A stretch of DNA of 64,000 nt, taken from contig OX155962.1 in assembly GCA_944548615.1 (NCBI GenBank), positions 756,670-820,669 on the forward strand, in the 5' to 3' direction. The stretch comes from Micropterix aruncella (Eukaryota > Arthropoda > Insecta > Lepidoptera > Micropterigidae). The translations under genes were made by a program, and so were the position numbers. The notes below the pieces were generated by a model, which was given only the letters and a program-made list of their open reading frames with translations, was not told the origin of the DNA and did no database searches. Positions 32,203 to 45,140 of the stretch are shown one piece after another (the stretch's first letter is position 1; the number at the start of each line of letters is the position of its first letter).

Positions 32203-32403
<201 letters not shown>

Positions 32404-32557
32404 TAAACCTACAGTGTACCGTCGAAAGTGGTACTCATCCAAAAATACATCTCGTTTAAACAATAAGCATTTCCCAGTCCAGTCCGGGAAAACCTTCCAG
32501 CTATGTAAGTGGCTTTTATTATTTTTATTTTTTCATCAAAGTGTCATCCTTTAAACG

Positions 32558-32713
<156 letters not shown>

Positions 32714-32964
32714 GAATTCACTCTTGTTTATGAGTATGAGACGTAGACTTACACTTTTTAATAAATGGCCTGATAAATTAAATACAATTAAAACATCGAT
32801 AATTTCAAAAGATCCATCCGATTCGTACCATGTCTGTTTAAAATCACACGTAGGAATCCCGAAATCTTAGATTGACGATAAATATCTCAAAGACGAGAGC
32901 AGTACTATCCATTACCTTTTAAAGTCGCAAGATACTCTATTTATCTAGGTTCATAAAATCTAAC

Positions 32965-33120
32965 GGCAGATACCGACAGACGGATTCACCAAGCCTGGGC
33001 GGGTTTTGGCACCAATAATTCTATACATAATGCGCGCAGAATTCCCAGTAAAAGTGAATACCAATGCATTCGAGAATAGTGCATTGCCTGTCTTTACACA
33101 CGGATCGGAGATCATGACTT
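32965..33120 (+). mobile_element. RTE-like LINE, RT C-terminal remnant
   Basis: Two short frames joined by a shift near 33040: RRIHQAWAGFGTNNSIHNA, then FPVKVNTNAFENSALPVFTHGSE. This matches the RTE-type RT end (R...AW..FG......IP..LK...F..C.LPV.TYG.E.W). The LPV.THGSE part is typical. Heavily decayed. Confidence 0.55.
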
Positions 33121-34039
33121 AATCCGAGACAACAGTCAGCCGAGAAGAATAGAGTTGCGCAAAGACCAATAGAATGAATTATGCAAATGTATATATTAAT
33201 ATTGTGTTGGAATATATATGTATAGTCAAAATTATAATAGGAAATACAAATGGGAAATAGTAAATATAATGACGTTTAACTGTAACAATTAACAACAGTT
33301 TTAACGACAAATGTTTTCTCTGTGTAGTATATGTATTATGTGTAAGTGTAAAGAATTTACACTGGTGTAATGTTATAAGTATATGTGTTGAGCATATGTA
33401 AAATGTATTTATGGAACGTGTTATAATTAAGAATTGCCGATTAAAAAAATACGTGGATTGTCTGTAAAAGTAGAAAGTAGTTAAAACAAATTTAAAATTA
33501 AATTCATAGATAATTCAGATGCAAGCACATCGATTTTACAAAATAATGTGATGAAAAAGGTTGCTGCTTAGTTGCGACTCGGATGTCATTGAACAGTTTT
33601 CGGCTGTTCTCATTAAAAAATATTCTTCTCTGTTCTCCATTCATCCAATGTGTTTCTTTGTTAAATCGCGCATCAATTATTTCTCAACTCCCTCACGACC
33701 GATCCTGATAAAAAGTAGCCTAAAAATCTAGCCTATGTCTGTCTTTTATTAATCAAAACTACTTTTAAAATTATCCTCTTAAAATACAACGTCACTTATT
33801 TGAATGTGATTTTAATCTGGGTCTAATATCTTAGGATATCTCAGCCAATGACATGAAAGATGTCTGGGCAAATAGAGCCAAAAGAGATCCTCTCCTCTCC
33901 TCAAATATTATTGTGTACCGAAGATAATAAAACGTACTATCTTGTTTGAGATGATATCTACGGCTTAGTGACCCAGGTAAGGCTCTATTTATACAATGCA
34001 CTTTTATCAAAAAGTGGGTCAATATAAACACCGAGAAAA
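33121..34039. other. No gene seen; AT-rich
   Basis: AT-rich with GTGTAA/TATATGTAT words. Nothing coding is recognised. Confidence 0.45.
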
Positions 34040-34200
34040 GGTGTGCTCAATGTGACTTATCCCCAAAAAAGGAAAACGTTTCATGCGCCTTCATATCTAG
34101 ATGGAATTCAATTGGACGAAGTATACGATACAAAGTTTTTAGGTTTGTATATCGATCGTTCGTTCGTATCCGGGCCAGATTATGACAAGTCTCTGCGAAA
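34040..34200 (+). mobile_element. LINE reverse transcriptase thumb fragment
   Basis: The frame holds DGIQLDEVYDTKFLGLYIDR followed by GPDYDKSLRKYTALSFA, matching the segment after the catalytic block in CR1/Jockey-type enzymes (I..V...KFLG..ID..L.W..HI..L..K......A). No catalytic motif remains. Confidence 0.5.
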
Positions 34201-36039
34201 ATATACGGCCTTGTCTTTCGCATCTTGTAGGGGGGCGGAAAGATTGATTTGTCCGCGAAAAGGTAAGGTGAAATGTTACAATGAAGTGAAATGAAGCTAT
34301 CGCGATGTTAATAAAAGTATTATCTCCAAATTCAGCACCGAATTTAGCTCGGCTCTCGACGACGTATCTCTTCCAGCTTGCCCAAATGGATGAAGCGTTG
34401 AGAAGCCTCATAAATCAAAAGCAACAGAAATGCCCAGTTTATTTGCGGCAGCGGACAAGCCGAGAGCGTGAAACAATTGCAACCGCAGCACATTTATTGG
34501 CCGTAAAAATGAATGATCCGCGGCACGTGTCTCGTCTGCGGTGAAGTGGCTGTACCTACTATGCGCGTGGACAGGTTCAGTGCGGCGGTTTAGTAGGTGT
34601 AAACCACAGCAGAACGACCGCAGCTGGCAGTAGAAAGCATACACTCCAAAACTTTCAGCTATGCGGTTACAGGAGGTGCAGTGGGCGGAGAACCCGCTGA
34701 GATACTTTATAATTGTCAACTACTTTTATTATTTTTTATTTTATTATTTTTAAGGAAACATACAGCTGTTACAATAAATTTGTTACAGAATTATTAAGTT
34801 AAAAAAATTAAGCTAATTACATGTTTCCACTTAAACATTCATAATTTAAACACAACAATATATTTTTTTTGAAGAATTAACTAATACTCATAGGGACAGG
34901 TGGGAACTGGGAAGAAAGGAGTCATAATAAGTAAATAACATTTTATGTAAATACACGTTCCATAATATAGTCCTACATATTTATTATTATTTAAAGATAT
35001 TCTTGAATAAATATTATTTATAATATATTATATATTGCGATTACAATGATAAATCAATACCATCATTAATAATTGCTTTCTTAAGAGCGAAACGGGCAAA
35101 CTTGCTACCCCAGGACGTTATAACGATATTAGATCATTATTTCAGCCATGGTGTGAACGGAGAGAATTAGGGTTAAACCAATCCACTTTTTAAATGTATG
35201 TCCCTACTCGTGCGCTTTCGTCTTCATCTTGCGTCGTCACTTTCAATTTCAACTTGCGTCTAGCGCATTCTTTATTGAATTCCTCAAGACGCATCCAGTT
35301 ATTCGTCTACACTTATGCTCTTTCACCTATTCGATTGCGATCACTGTCAGTACCCTTTGAAGATTACGATGAACTATTGTGAGCTTTAGGTATTCATTGA
35401 CGTTCCTTAAAGAAGGATGATCGCAAGATTTTTATCTTGTTTTTGACCATATATTAAAATTGTATTTTTAGCCAAAGCAATCAAAGCGTCGTTTCTTTTT
35501 ATTTTATTGTTATGATGTATTATAATATGTGAAATAATTCTGGTCATATAAAATAGGACAATTTCGATAGGGTTTTATAAATCACGTTTTCTCTTTGTCT
35601 TCCTCCGTTTTGTGTAACGCACGCCTATCCACAGGGTGCCGGATCGGGGTGCGCTGAGGCATGCGCTGTCGTTCAACTAGTTTTGACGCATGCGCTATTC
35701 CATGCGCTATGGTATTAAACGTTATTAGCTTGCTGTCCACCTTTTATTTATTTATTTAATAATTCCGTAAAACATACATCGCATGCAATAATCTAGCGTG
35801 GTACACATACTTATACAGAAAACAAGAACAATATTTTTTTTCAAATCACTACTGCCCTTACAAGAAGTGGACTGAATTATTAGAAAAAGATATTCGAGCT
35901 GAAAAGCACGTTTTCTAAAAGAATAAAGTGCATCCAGCCCTGCGGCAGGTATCATGAAATGAACGCGCGCCGCTGCACCGGGCGGTGCAGCGATCGCCGC
36001 ACTTTAGTCGGTTGCCCTCAATGCTCAAGTAATGAAAAG
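34201..36039. other. No gene seen; possible minus-strand LINE tail and one hairpin
   Basis: At 35740-35756 ATTTATTTATTTAAT looks like a LINE tail pointing left on the minus strand. A perfect stem CGCTGCACC (35971-35979) / GGTGCAGCG (35984-35992) with loop GGGC lies in an otherwise AT-rich stretch. Its role is unknown. A 79-codon plus frame at 34305 has no motif I recognise. Confidence 0.35.
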
Positions 36040-36350
36040 GTTTTTTATGAAATATTTATGGTTTGTGAATTCATCCGTATAGATAGATACACATATGTTT
36101 CCGAAATATACTTCATCAGACTTTTCATTTGATTCTAAACAAGATATATTTATTCTAATTTATTGACATTTGGACATTTAGATGACTGTTTTTTGTAATT
36201 TAAGTACTTCAAGTACCCTATGACACTCGGGATAAAAACGATTCTAACAATACCACACACTTTTAAACCGGTTCAAGCGTTTAGAAATTATGGTGGAATA
36301 AAGAAACGGTAAACATGCATACATGAATTCTAAACACATAACACTATTTT
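36040..36350 (-). repeat. Dispersed repeat family Y, reverse copy
   Basis: Contains ATTATGGTGGAATAAAGAAA and CATAACAC, the complement of the copy at 1430. Complete to the CACATAACACTATTTT end. Confidence 0.6.
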
Positions 36351-36834
36351 TTTTGTCACTACATTATCAGTACAAACAGTTATTTACATACCGATAGCAT
36401 TATATGGAGAGTAATAATATATTATGGAATATATTCATTATAGGGACCTTTCTCAAAAAAAAAAAAGTTTTACTAGATTTGATTATTGTGGTAGAAAATC
36501 ATGTGATAGAAAAAAACCTCGGACGCGCAATACTTTAATACAAAAAAAACTCTGTTTTTAAGATTGTTTCTAAAAAAACCTAACTTTACCTACCGCCATA
36601 TACATAGGTGTCTATGTATTATTTAAAAAGAAAAAACTAATATTACCTTCAATTATCATTCCACATACTTCTCATTGTACTTGGCCTACAGGGTTTATTC
36701 CTGACGCTCGCAAACAGGAAGAACGACAAAAAACCAAAACTGTCGAATGATGGCTGTCAACACGCTATCGTGTAACATGGCGATTTATATTGTAGACGCT
36801 GCTTTCTCCTTATTTGAGAGCAAGGGGTTGCGGC

Positions 36835-37620
36835 AGGTACTCTATGACACTCGGGATGACATAGCGTTTCTAACATTAACTCGGTCATCTGGTGTACAAG
36901 TGAAAACAAATACATTGAGATGGTAGAGCGTATTCGAAGAAAATTTTTAAGATATATTTATTACAGAAAATACAATATTTAACCATATTTATTTCCGTCC
37001 GATTTTGTGCTAGGAATGGTAGGATACAACGCCTTTCAAGACGAAAAGCGTCGATATATTTCACTAATTATATTTGCATATAAATTAATTCAAGCAACTA
37101 TTTATTTGCCAGAGATACTTTGTAAGTTTGAATTGTACGTACCGGTAAATTACACAGCGAGGAGATCGCATCTATTGTTTAATGTGCCGTACCACCGTAC
37201 AAATATTTTTGTAGACAGGCCAGTGGGAACGGTTATAGCTCTTCTTAATTCCTTACCCACAGAAATAGATATCTTTTGTATATCCCTTTGGCAGCTAAAA
37301 AGGCAACTCCCTGCTATCTCATGTTTATCATAATCTGTCTTTTATTTAGTTTTATATTTTTATGTTTTTTTCTTGTTCAATGTTAGCATTAATTTAGTTA
37401 TGTAGTCATTTATTTTTAGACTTACACTCTAGCTTTAATATTCAAGGGCGAATTGGATTCATCTGTAATGCCCTTGAATACTATTTCGAAACTAATAAAT
37501 AAATAAATTACCTCACTTCGAAATCGGTTGAAGCGCTTAGAAGTTATGGTGGAATAAAGAAACGGAAAACATACATCCATGATCCTAAACACATAACACT
37601 CCTTTTTTTTTGACAGTCGT
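36835..37620 (-). repeat. Dispersed repeat family Y, reverse copy, split by a LINE
   Basis: Y sequence stops at TTCTAACATTA (36878) and resumes at CCTCACTTCGAAATCGG (37511). The intact copies run directly across this point. ATTA is repeated at both edges of the intervening LINE. Confidence 0.6.
36879..37506 (+). mobile_element. 5'-truncated LINE nested in family Y
   Basis: Coding remnant RIRRKFLRYIYYR, then ISLIIFAYKLIQATIYLPEI and HLLFNVPYHRTN, ending at 37333. This is the extreme C-terminus of a Jockey/CR1-type ORF2. The 3' UTR ends with an 11-bp stem, TATTCAAGGGC (37439-37449) / GCCCTTGAATA (37470-37480), then ACTAATAAATAAATAAATTA. The stem is a plausible recognition hairpin. Confidence 0.65.
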
Positions 37621-37950
37621 GTAAAAACATCCGGCCAATGATCGTTTCCTGTGATGTTACTGTAATTTTTAAGAAATATTAATACATTTAAATTAAAAAT
37701 TACAGATTAAAATTAAATATTGAGTATATAAATATAAAGTCGCTGAGAAAGGCAGATAATAAAAAGTGATGAGAAAGAACGGATTAAATGATGGTATATG
37801 GATATATAGATAGACGCATATAATACAGATACGTCGCATAGTGAATATATATGTAGATATATTTATATTAGGTACTTTTGTGTTACCTAATAAGCATATA
37901 AGACTTATATAAGTATATAAGGATTTATTATACGATCCAGCGAAACCATA
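37621..37950. other. No gene seen
   Basis: AT-rich, nothing recognised. Confidence 0.45.
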
Positions 37951-38690
37951 AAAATTCTCTTCTATTGTGCTTACGGCCGCAGTCATCTTGAATATGCATC
38001 CCAGTTATGGAACCCTTGTTATGAGGTGTATGCATCGAGAATAGAGGTCATCCAAAGAAAATTTCTGCACTACATAGGATATAAATGTCGTATACGTGAT
38101 CCAGACTACTATTCTCGTTGTATCCGCCATCATTTGCTGCCACTGGCTTTGCAAAGAAACATAGCTGACATCTCACTTTTACTACGAATTTTAAATGGCT
38201 CGATTGATTGTCCTGAACTACTATCTAAAATATCTCCCCGCACTCCTGGCCGGGCACTTAGAAATAGGGCATTCCTTCTTGTACATGGCTTTAAACCCAA
38301 ATATAGGCGTAATTCTTATTTTATAAGGGTATATGCGAAACTTTCAACACCCTGAATGCTGACATTGATATTGACCCCTTTTTCACGAATATTGATACTA
38401 TAAGGAAGCAGGTTGTAGGGCGACTTTGTGATGACCAGGCTTAGCATTTTCTTCTTTTATTACAGTTTTGTTTATGTCAACATGTTTTCCACTGTACAAT
38501 TTAGTATCTTCTTGTTTAATATCTTCTTTATGCTTAATATCAGTTCTAAATTCACGTTATTATTATTGTCATTATCAGTGGTAACTTGTAAATGGCTCTA
38601 AGCTTCCTATTTTTGTTCACTACAAAATTATTGGCTGTGAGTTATCCTTAAGAAAATAAAATAAAATAAAAAATAAAATATAATATCTTG
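37951..38690 (+). pseudogene. Jockey/CR1-like LINE, ORF2 C-terminus
   Basis: ILFYCAYGRSHLEYASQLWN opens the fragment, then RIEVIQRKFLHYIGYKCR and RRIL-type helices follow, typical of the region after the thumb (RS.LEYAS..W.P......IE..Q..FL.Y). A frameshift at about 38352 separates the last 30 codons (ADIDIDPFF...CDDQA, stop near 38442). A 3' UTR and an (AAATA)n tail reach 38690. Confidence 0.65.
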
Positions 38691-39394
38691 ACTCCTAAAA
38701 ACTTGGTCATGTTAACTTATTTTTGTATTATATGATTATCTATTATAATGTATTGTTTATATGTTCAATTGACGTTTAACAATACCTTTAATTATCGTTT
38801 TATTTAACCTTATATTTTAAAATCATGACGTAATTTTATTTACATTGCTGTATTCAAATCCCCGAATACATAAATTTATTGAGCTAATGCTAACAGCACA
38901 GCATTTCACTAAATAATTCAAAATATTTTTATTTTGAATTATTTTATAACGGAGCGGACAGCATTTCACTAAATAATTCAAAATAAAAAGAACCTATGTG
39001 TCTACAGGTTCTCCGTTGGTTGTTTGTCCTTTATGCGCCGCTTTTCTCACCTCAGACGTGAGACATGAGAAGAATGTAGGGACAGCAACAGATATTGAGG
39101 AACTGATAAGGTAGGTAGCCCTTCTCTTTGAATAAAAAAGCAGGTAACAGTCGCGGGTCTCACCCCGAACTTTGAAAGCAAATAATCTAACTCAGTCACA
39201 TGCAATAAACGGTAAACAATTAATTTGATTTCAATCAATTGAATTTTCACAGGGAGTAGAATTTTTTTCGATATAACACAAGAGATGACCCTCTAAGTAA
39301 TAAATGCATGTTTTTGAAAAAAAATTTAATCTTTCGGGCTTTATGTGCAATAATGCTGCAAAATGTCAAAGTAAATAAAATGGGTTGGCTGACC
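38691..39394. other. No gene seen; AAATAATTCAAAATA duplicated
   Basis: ACAGCATTTCACTAAATAATT occurs in part at both about 38896 and 38958, a short local duplication. Otherwise nothing recognised. Confidence 0.4.
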
Positions 39395-39470
39395 CCAAGA
39401 CTTTCCCAGCCACCGAACACCCCCCCCCCTGCAACCTTTCTCAGCCCCCCCCCTCCCCACCCATCCAATA
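39395..39470. repeat. C-rich dispersed repeat (family Z), copy 2
   Basis: CCCAAGACTTTCCCAGC, then C runs of 8-10 and TCCAATAATGATTATG, paralleling 2998-3110. Confidence 0.55.
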
Positions 39471-39784
39471 ATGATTATGTCAAGTGACTATGATAGCATA
39501 TTTTAGTTTCTCGTGAGTATCGCAAAAACAAGTGCGCGACTTGTCTTTCTTATCTCGTTTTCGGAAAATTACAGAAAAAATACTAACACAAACTTTATTG
39601 ACCATGGAATTTCATAAAAAAGGGTATGTTTTATGTTGTACTTTACCGGCCTAGCAACCGACAAGAAGGGAAAGTATTGTAAACGAGCAAAAAAAATGTT
39701 CCAGATGAAAACGGATAATATACATATGTATGTATATTTAACCCCTCGAGACGATTAAGACCATTTCCAGAGACTGAAGCCGGT

Positions 39785-39960
39785 ATTTTTTTTTACCCAC
39801 AAGGATGATGCCTTTTCGTGGAACCCGCCTTGTTGCCTATCGGCAACATTTTCTACGTGGGCATTTAAAGCATCATGCAGTCAAACACTCAGGCGGTCAC
39901 CCATCCCAGTATTGACCGCGCCCAACGCTGCAACGGTATCGACGAGTAGAACCGGTGAAC
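39785..39960 (-). repeat. 5S rRNA-derived sequence, possible SINE3-type element
   Basis: On the minus strand 39960-39885 reads like the middle and 3' part of eukaryotic 5S rRNA: CACCGGTTCT near the start, then GGGCGCGGTCAATACT and GGATGGGTGACCGCCTG, the last being the internal pol III C box. The first 25 or so bases of 5S are missing and the 3' end of 5S is replaced by other sequence, which has a TGTTGCC/GGCAACA hairpin (about 39833-39850) and an A run at about 39785-39796. That is the layout of a 5S-derived SINE. It abuts family X copy 5 at 39961. Confidence 0.6.
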
Positions 39961-40635
39961 AGGGAGCTAACGGGCCCATGATGGGTTGGCCACGATGACC
40001 CATGTGTTCAGGGTCGGTCATACTCACGGGTCAACACCCATCCGACGGCCTCCACGCACGGGGTGCGAACCTGGGTAGGACTCTGGGGGGCGAAACCAGT
40101 TTCCCCCGGGAATCAAACCTCTGGCGCTCCTGGACGGTCTGCGCACCGTGCGGCGCAAGCCAATCGATTGTGCACTCCGACTAACATCTTGCGGTGTCGA
40201 CTACAACGGGCGAGCCCGTCACCACAGGACGTTTTAACGATTAGTCGTTCTGTCGCCCTGCAGTGAACGTAGAAGACTTTGGACAGTACAATTCTACGTC
40301 CAGCTACGTCACAACCCGTGAGAGTCCAACGCCTTACCGCGAGTTAGCCAGGAATAAACCCGGCGGGCTCGAGATACTCGCGGCCTAACTTCCAATTGTG
40401 ACCAGATTTCTCCGGTCTCTCGATTGGTTCCGAGTTCGAGGTCGCTTGCGCGGTCCTCTCCCTTACGAGGCGGTGAAACGGAGTGCACCGAATCTGTCGC
40501 GGACCAAGGCGTCCTTTGCCCGACTCTGAACCGGGATCGGATGGCCAATGGTCATTTCAAGAGCAGTCGCCGTAAGGTAGACAACCACCCCCGCTCTGTA
40601 GGAAACAATACAGTTCCCAGACTCCCCCGACTGTT
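39961..40635. repeat. Family X, copy 5: inverted B joined to forward A
   Basis: 39962-40186 is module B in reverse, ending GCACTCCGACTAACA. It joins directly to module A in forward orientation, TCTTGCGGTGTCGACTAC, running to CGACTGTT at 40635. The forward B module that should follow is missing. The junction word matches the R1-clade target site. Confidence 0.75.
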
Positions 40636-42608
40636 CCCAGAATCCTCGATAGGACACCACCTCCTTCATATGCTTCTTTACAAAAGCCCACGCCTTCGCC
40701 GAGCTAATTACGTATTCCGAGTGTATTTGTAAGATTAACCGATAGTTTATTTTACGCTTCGCCGTACAATACAAATCTGGCAGTGAGCGGTTCCTTTTAG
40801 CCTTATGCAGAATAGAGTAGCCGAACATGAATTTAAACTACGATCCAAGTTTGCCTAAGAGTAAGCTATGCGTCTGATCCTTTATGGATAATTGATAATG
40901 ATGAATGGAGGAATCACAGTTGCCAGACAACTGTAGCATAGCAAGAGTCAACCAATATAATCAAATACTCAAGTTATATTTTTCTATTTATTTTTAAAAT
41001 CCACCTTTTATATTAATTAGGATAAAATAACTTGCAGCTCTTATGATAATTACAGGTTAAATACATACATAACTTATTTCTAAATGTAAACACATAATAA
41101 ACATAGATGAATTATAAAATCGGAATGAAAATTTTTGAAATTATTCTAATATCCAAAAAGATTAAAAAACGATGATGCCAGCAATGAAATTAAAATAAAA
41201 AAACCTAAAATGCAATTTTTTATGAAGGAAAAAACTACCTTCTTTGATTGAGAAGTTATACTTAAGCCTATGTGGTATTTACAGAATTACGAAATGTCAT
41301 TCTATATATAAGAGTTAAAGAGGTTCCAATAGTTTTTTGATTTAGGAAAATTTTACCGTGGAAAAGCATCGTTTAAATTAAACTTTTGGAGTAGTTTTTT
41401 TCGGCAACAAGGCTTAAATAAAAAAACTTTTGAATGATTTTCGGCTCAGTTTTTAAGTAGAATAATGGCATATAAACAAAAACCGCCGAAATGAGATAAT
41501 AAAGGGTTTATTTAGGCTAGTTGAGAAGCAGGCGGTAAATTTTTAAGTATTTACTATGAATGTAGGACACTATAGGCCCCTTGCATAACATACATTATAT
41601 ATGATCGGTCTGCGTAAGTGTTTTCTTAAATATCATTCCAAGATTACGCAGTCTGGAAATAATATTGTCGCGTTATCGAGATAACACTTGGTATTGTCTT
41701 GCTTCAAATAGTGAGCATATGTATTATAATTGAATTAAATGAATAAAAATGGAGTCCATAGATTGTAGCACAGTTGTAGGTCGGAAGAGGTATATTGGAT
41801 TGTTAAAGGATCCTTTTAAAAATATCAATTACCCTTTTCCCAAAAATCTAACTCTATCACGCCAAGCGTCGACGAAAAACGAGTTTGTATAACTACCTCT
41901 CCTTTGCACAAAATACCTGTTGAGCTATTTAATTTGTTTTAATAATTTTGCAATTATTGGTATAGAAAAAATATTTATGGTTTTTCTGTAATAATAAATA
42001 AATAAACCTGTAGGAAACAACAATGAACCATAATTAAATATCACAACAAGAAAGGGAATAGCCAGTAATATCATTTTGTTCAATCGCTAGGTTCGCTCAC
42101 TCTTAACACATCTCAAGATGCATTTTCTTTATTTTTTTTAGATATCATCCATAACGTTGGATACTTTGATGCTTATATCTCCATAATATTCAATGACATC
42201 TCATCTCATCATTGAAAAGAGATTTTTTTAACGATCGATTGCATTGTTTTTCTGAACAGACAAAGCATCATCAGTTTTCTGATATGCAAATGAGTTAATA
42301 AAACGTTATGACAGGTCCATTATCTCATAAGCATTCAAGATACAAGGATCGTCTAGCGAGGCATCCCGACACCCAGCCAAATTACGCATGCAGCGTAGCC
42401 GCAGCCTATTGGGGTGACCAAGTGTGCAACGATGAAATATTAGATTCCCTATCTAATCATTAAGGCTCAGTAATAGGCAATAGTCCGTAGGGAAGATATT
42501 AGCATTCTTATCATTTGATAATAAAGTAAATAATAATTCTTTCATAATAAATTGTATATCGATAGGTAGCCAAAGATCTAATGCAAATAAAAAAATATAC
42601 CATAATAT
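40636..42608. other. No gene seen; long AT-rich stretch
   Basis: Nearly 2 kb of AT-rich sequence. Nothing coding or repeated is recognised. Confidence 0.45.
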
Positions 42609-43277
42609 TGTGAGGGACCACCCCTCACTAGACTCCAAGTTGTTCGGTGTGAGGTGGTGGTATCAACTTACGGGTTCTCTCTGTATTAAAAGGCGGTTTT
42701 GAGTGAATCAGAAGGTATTTATTAAATTGATTGAAGTTCGATATTGCCAGTTATAACGCTTCCCGAATATGTTGTGATGTCGCGATTGTATTGATGCGCG
42801 ACTGCAGATACGAGGGTATATGGATGAGGATTGTATTTGTGCTCCTAGTATCTTGTACTGGGCACGGCTCAAGTCTGTGGGATTGCAGACTGATGCTTCG
42901 CGACTGGGAAAGATAAGGAAAGGAAACCAAGGAGCCGTACTCGTTGAGCGACCTCGTGAGAGGGGTACCGAGTATGCCGTCGCAACCTTGGGGGAGGTGA
43001 TCACTCGAGGAATGATCTGTGACCAAGAAGCCGGGACACCGAAGTGTGCCGTCACTATCTTGGAGACGTGACCACTCGAGGAATGACACTTTGGTTGCTT
43101 TTTCGCCGGTTTATATAGGCCGGGAAATGATGCAATCCGAAATATTCCGAGTACAAGGATTGTTTCATCGTGCTGATTCATCGCTTCGCGAGTCAAAATA
43201 ATAGCTGAATTGTGTCAGTGTATTTCACTGGTAATCGATGCATTTATCGCATGTAATGGTACTTAAGGGCCGTTACA
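42609..43277 (-). mobile_element. Solo LTR of a Gypsy-like retrotransposon
   Basis: On the minus strand it starts TGTAACGGCCC and ends GTCCCTCACA, so it has TG...CA ends. ATAT flanks it on both sides (42605-42608 and 43278-43281), a 4-bp duplication as made by Gypsy-type integrases. A TATA box (ATATAAA, about 43110) is followed by AATAAA near 42720, the U3-R-U5 order. No internal coding region remains, so it arose by LTR-LTR recombination. Confidence 0.7.
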
Positions 43278-43281
43278 ATAT

Positions 43282-43712
43282 CTATGCAGCAAGAAATCCA
43301 CTAACGCAATTCGGTAAATATGCTCAAGTAGGTTTTTACTGTGGGCGTCATTATATAATCGATATAGAGAGAAAAAAATAAAAAAAAATATTATCTCACA
43401 GTCAAAGAGTTGAAAAATATTATAAAGAAATTAGGAACCATTCACTGTTGCCAGTAATAGTAAAATTGTTGATTTTTTGTTGGGTTCTTATATGAAGAAT
43501 ATTGAAGGATATCAAACTACTTTAGAGGGTTTGTTATTACTTTTTCGATTATATATAAACTTATTTAATTATAAAGTGACACTAGGATGCTATTTTCAAA
43601 ATCTAAATCTGAAAATCATATAGCCATTGGCTCTTTTTTTCTTGTATGGGATGTGCCTTAGATTACTACCCCCACTTGATGCAACTTATAATGTACTAAA
43701 TTACTGGACTAT
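43282..43712. other. No gene seen
   Basis: AT-rich, nothing recognised. Confidence 0.45.
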
Positions 43713-43715
43713 ATT

Positions 43716-45137
43716 GGCCCGTATTCCGTTTCTCGCGGGCTTAAACTAAGCTGGTGCTAAAAATTAAGAACTTAAGCACCTTCGTTATTTTGTTGGTATT
43801 CCGTTTCATCAAAATTAAGAACCGATCTTAAATCTTAAATTTTAGTTTTGTCTATGGCCGTTCTAAAGCGGGGTCTTAATTTTGACAGCTCGCCGCCCGG
43901 TCAGTCGCCCGGTCGCCTCCGCGCCATTTCGTGTTCGTGTGTTAATTCGGGAGCTAACGGGCCCATGATGAGGTGGCCACGATGACCCATGTGTTCAGGG
44001 TCGGTCACACTCACGGGTCAACACCCATCCGATGGCCTCCACGCATGGGGTGCGAACCTGGGTAGGACACTGGGTCAACCAGTCTCCCCTGAGAATCAAA
44101 CCACTGGCGCTCCTGGACGGTCTGCGCACCGAGCGGCGCAAGCCAATCGATTGTGCTCTCCGACTAACAGTCGGGGGAGTCTGGGAACTGTATTGTTTCC
44201 TATAGAGCGGGGGTGGTTGCCTACCTTACGGCGACTGCTCTTGAAATGACCATTGGCCATCCGATCCCGGTTCAGAGTCGGGCAAAGGGCGCCTTGGTCC
44301 GCGATAGATTCGGTGTACACCGTTTCACCGCTTCGTAAGGGAGAGGACCGCGCAAGCGACCTCGAACTCGGAACCAATCGAGAGACCGAAGAAATCTGGT
44401 CACAATTGGAAGCAAGGGCGCGAGTGTCGGCCCGCCAGGTAACATTACTGGCTATATCGCGGTAAAGGCATTGGTCTCTTGCAGGTTGTGGCGTAGCTAG
44501 ACGTCGGATTTGTAATGCCTAAAGTCTTCTACGCTCACTGCACGGTCGATAGAACGATGAATCGTTAAAACGTCCTGCGGTGACGGGTTCGCCCGTTGTG
44601 GTTGACATCTCAATATGTCGATTCGCGTTTTCGTTTGTTTTGAAATAAAACTGCAAACAATAATAAGTAGAATGTGCCTAAACAAGAATACAGGCCATTT
44701 ATCATAACCTACAAAAAATACACAGGATTTTCAGGGCAAGATATAGATATGAATAAACGATTACTTACAATAATCTGCGCTCATCATCCCTTCTTCGATT
44801 TAAAAGCCAGTGCTGAGCAAACATCTTTGAAACTTGCAAAACGAAATGTCTTCGGAATCACAAGCAAAAACAAGTAACACGGCTGTCAGACGAAGACTGA
44901 TCGATTTTAGACCGTTATTAAATAAGACCCCGAACAAGACCCATCCGCCATGACGGAATACCAAAAAGGGTCTCGACGGTGCTTAACGTCAATTTAAGCA
45001 CCTGATGATCTCTACATAAGCAAGCGCTAGTTAGGACCCATGAAAGGGAATACCAAAACGTAACTTTAAAATTAAACGTCATTTTAGCGCCTTTTTAGAC
45101 CCCAATTTAGGCATCTGTGAAAAACGGAATACGGGCC
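43716..45137. mobile_element. Harbinger-like non-autonomous element carrying a nested X copy
   Basis: GGCCCGTATTCCGTTT at the left is mirrored by AAACGGAATACGGGCC at the right. ATT lies on both sides (43713-43715, 45138-45140), a 3-bp duplication as in PIF/Harbinger elements. Subterminal TTAAG/GGTCTTA words occur in both arms. The interior is occupied largely by family X copy 6. A 67-codon frame at 44674 shows no transposase motif. Confidence 0.6.
43949..44612 (-). repeat. Family X, copy 6, inside the Harbinger-like element
   Basis: Reverse copy from GGGAGCTAACGGGCCC to GTTGTGGTTGACATC, with modules B and A both present and the A/B site (GCTCTCCGACTAACAGTC) uninterrupted. No clear target duplication. 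Confidence 0.75.
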
Positions 45138-45140
45138 ATT

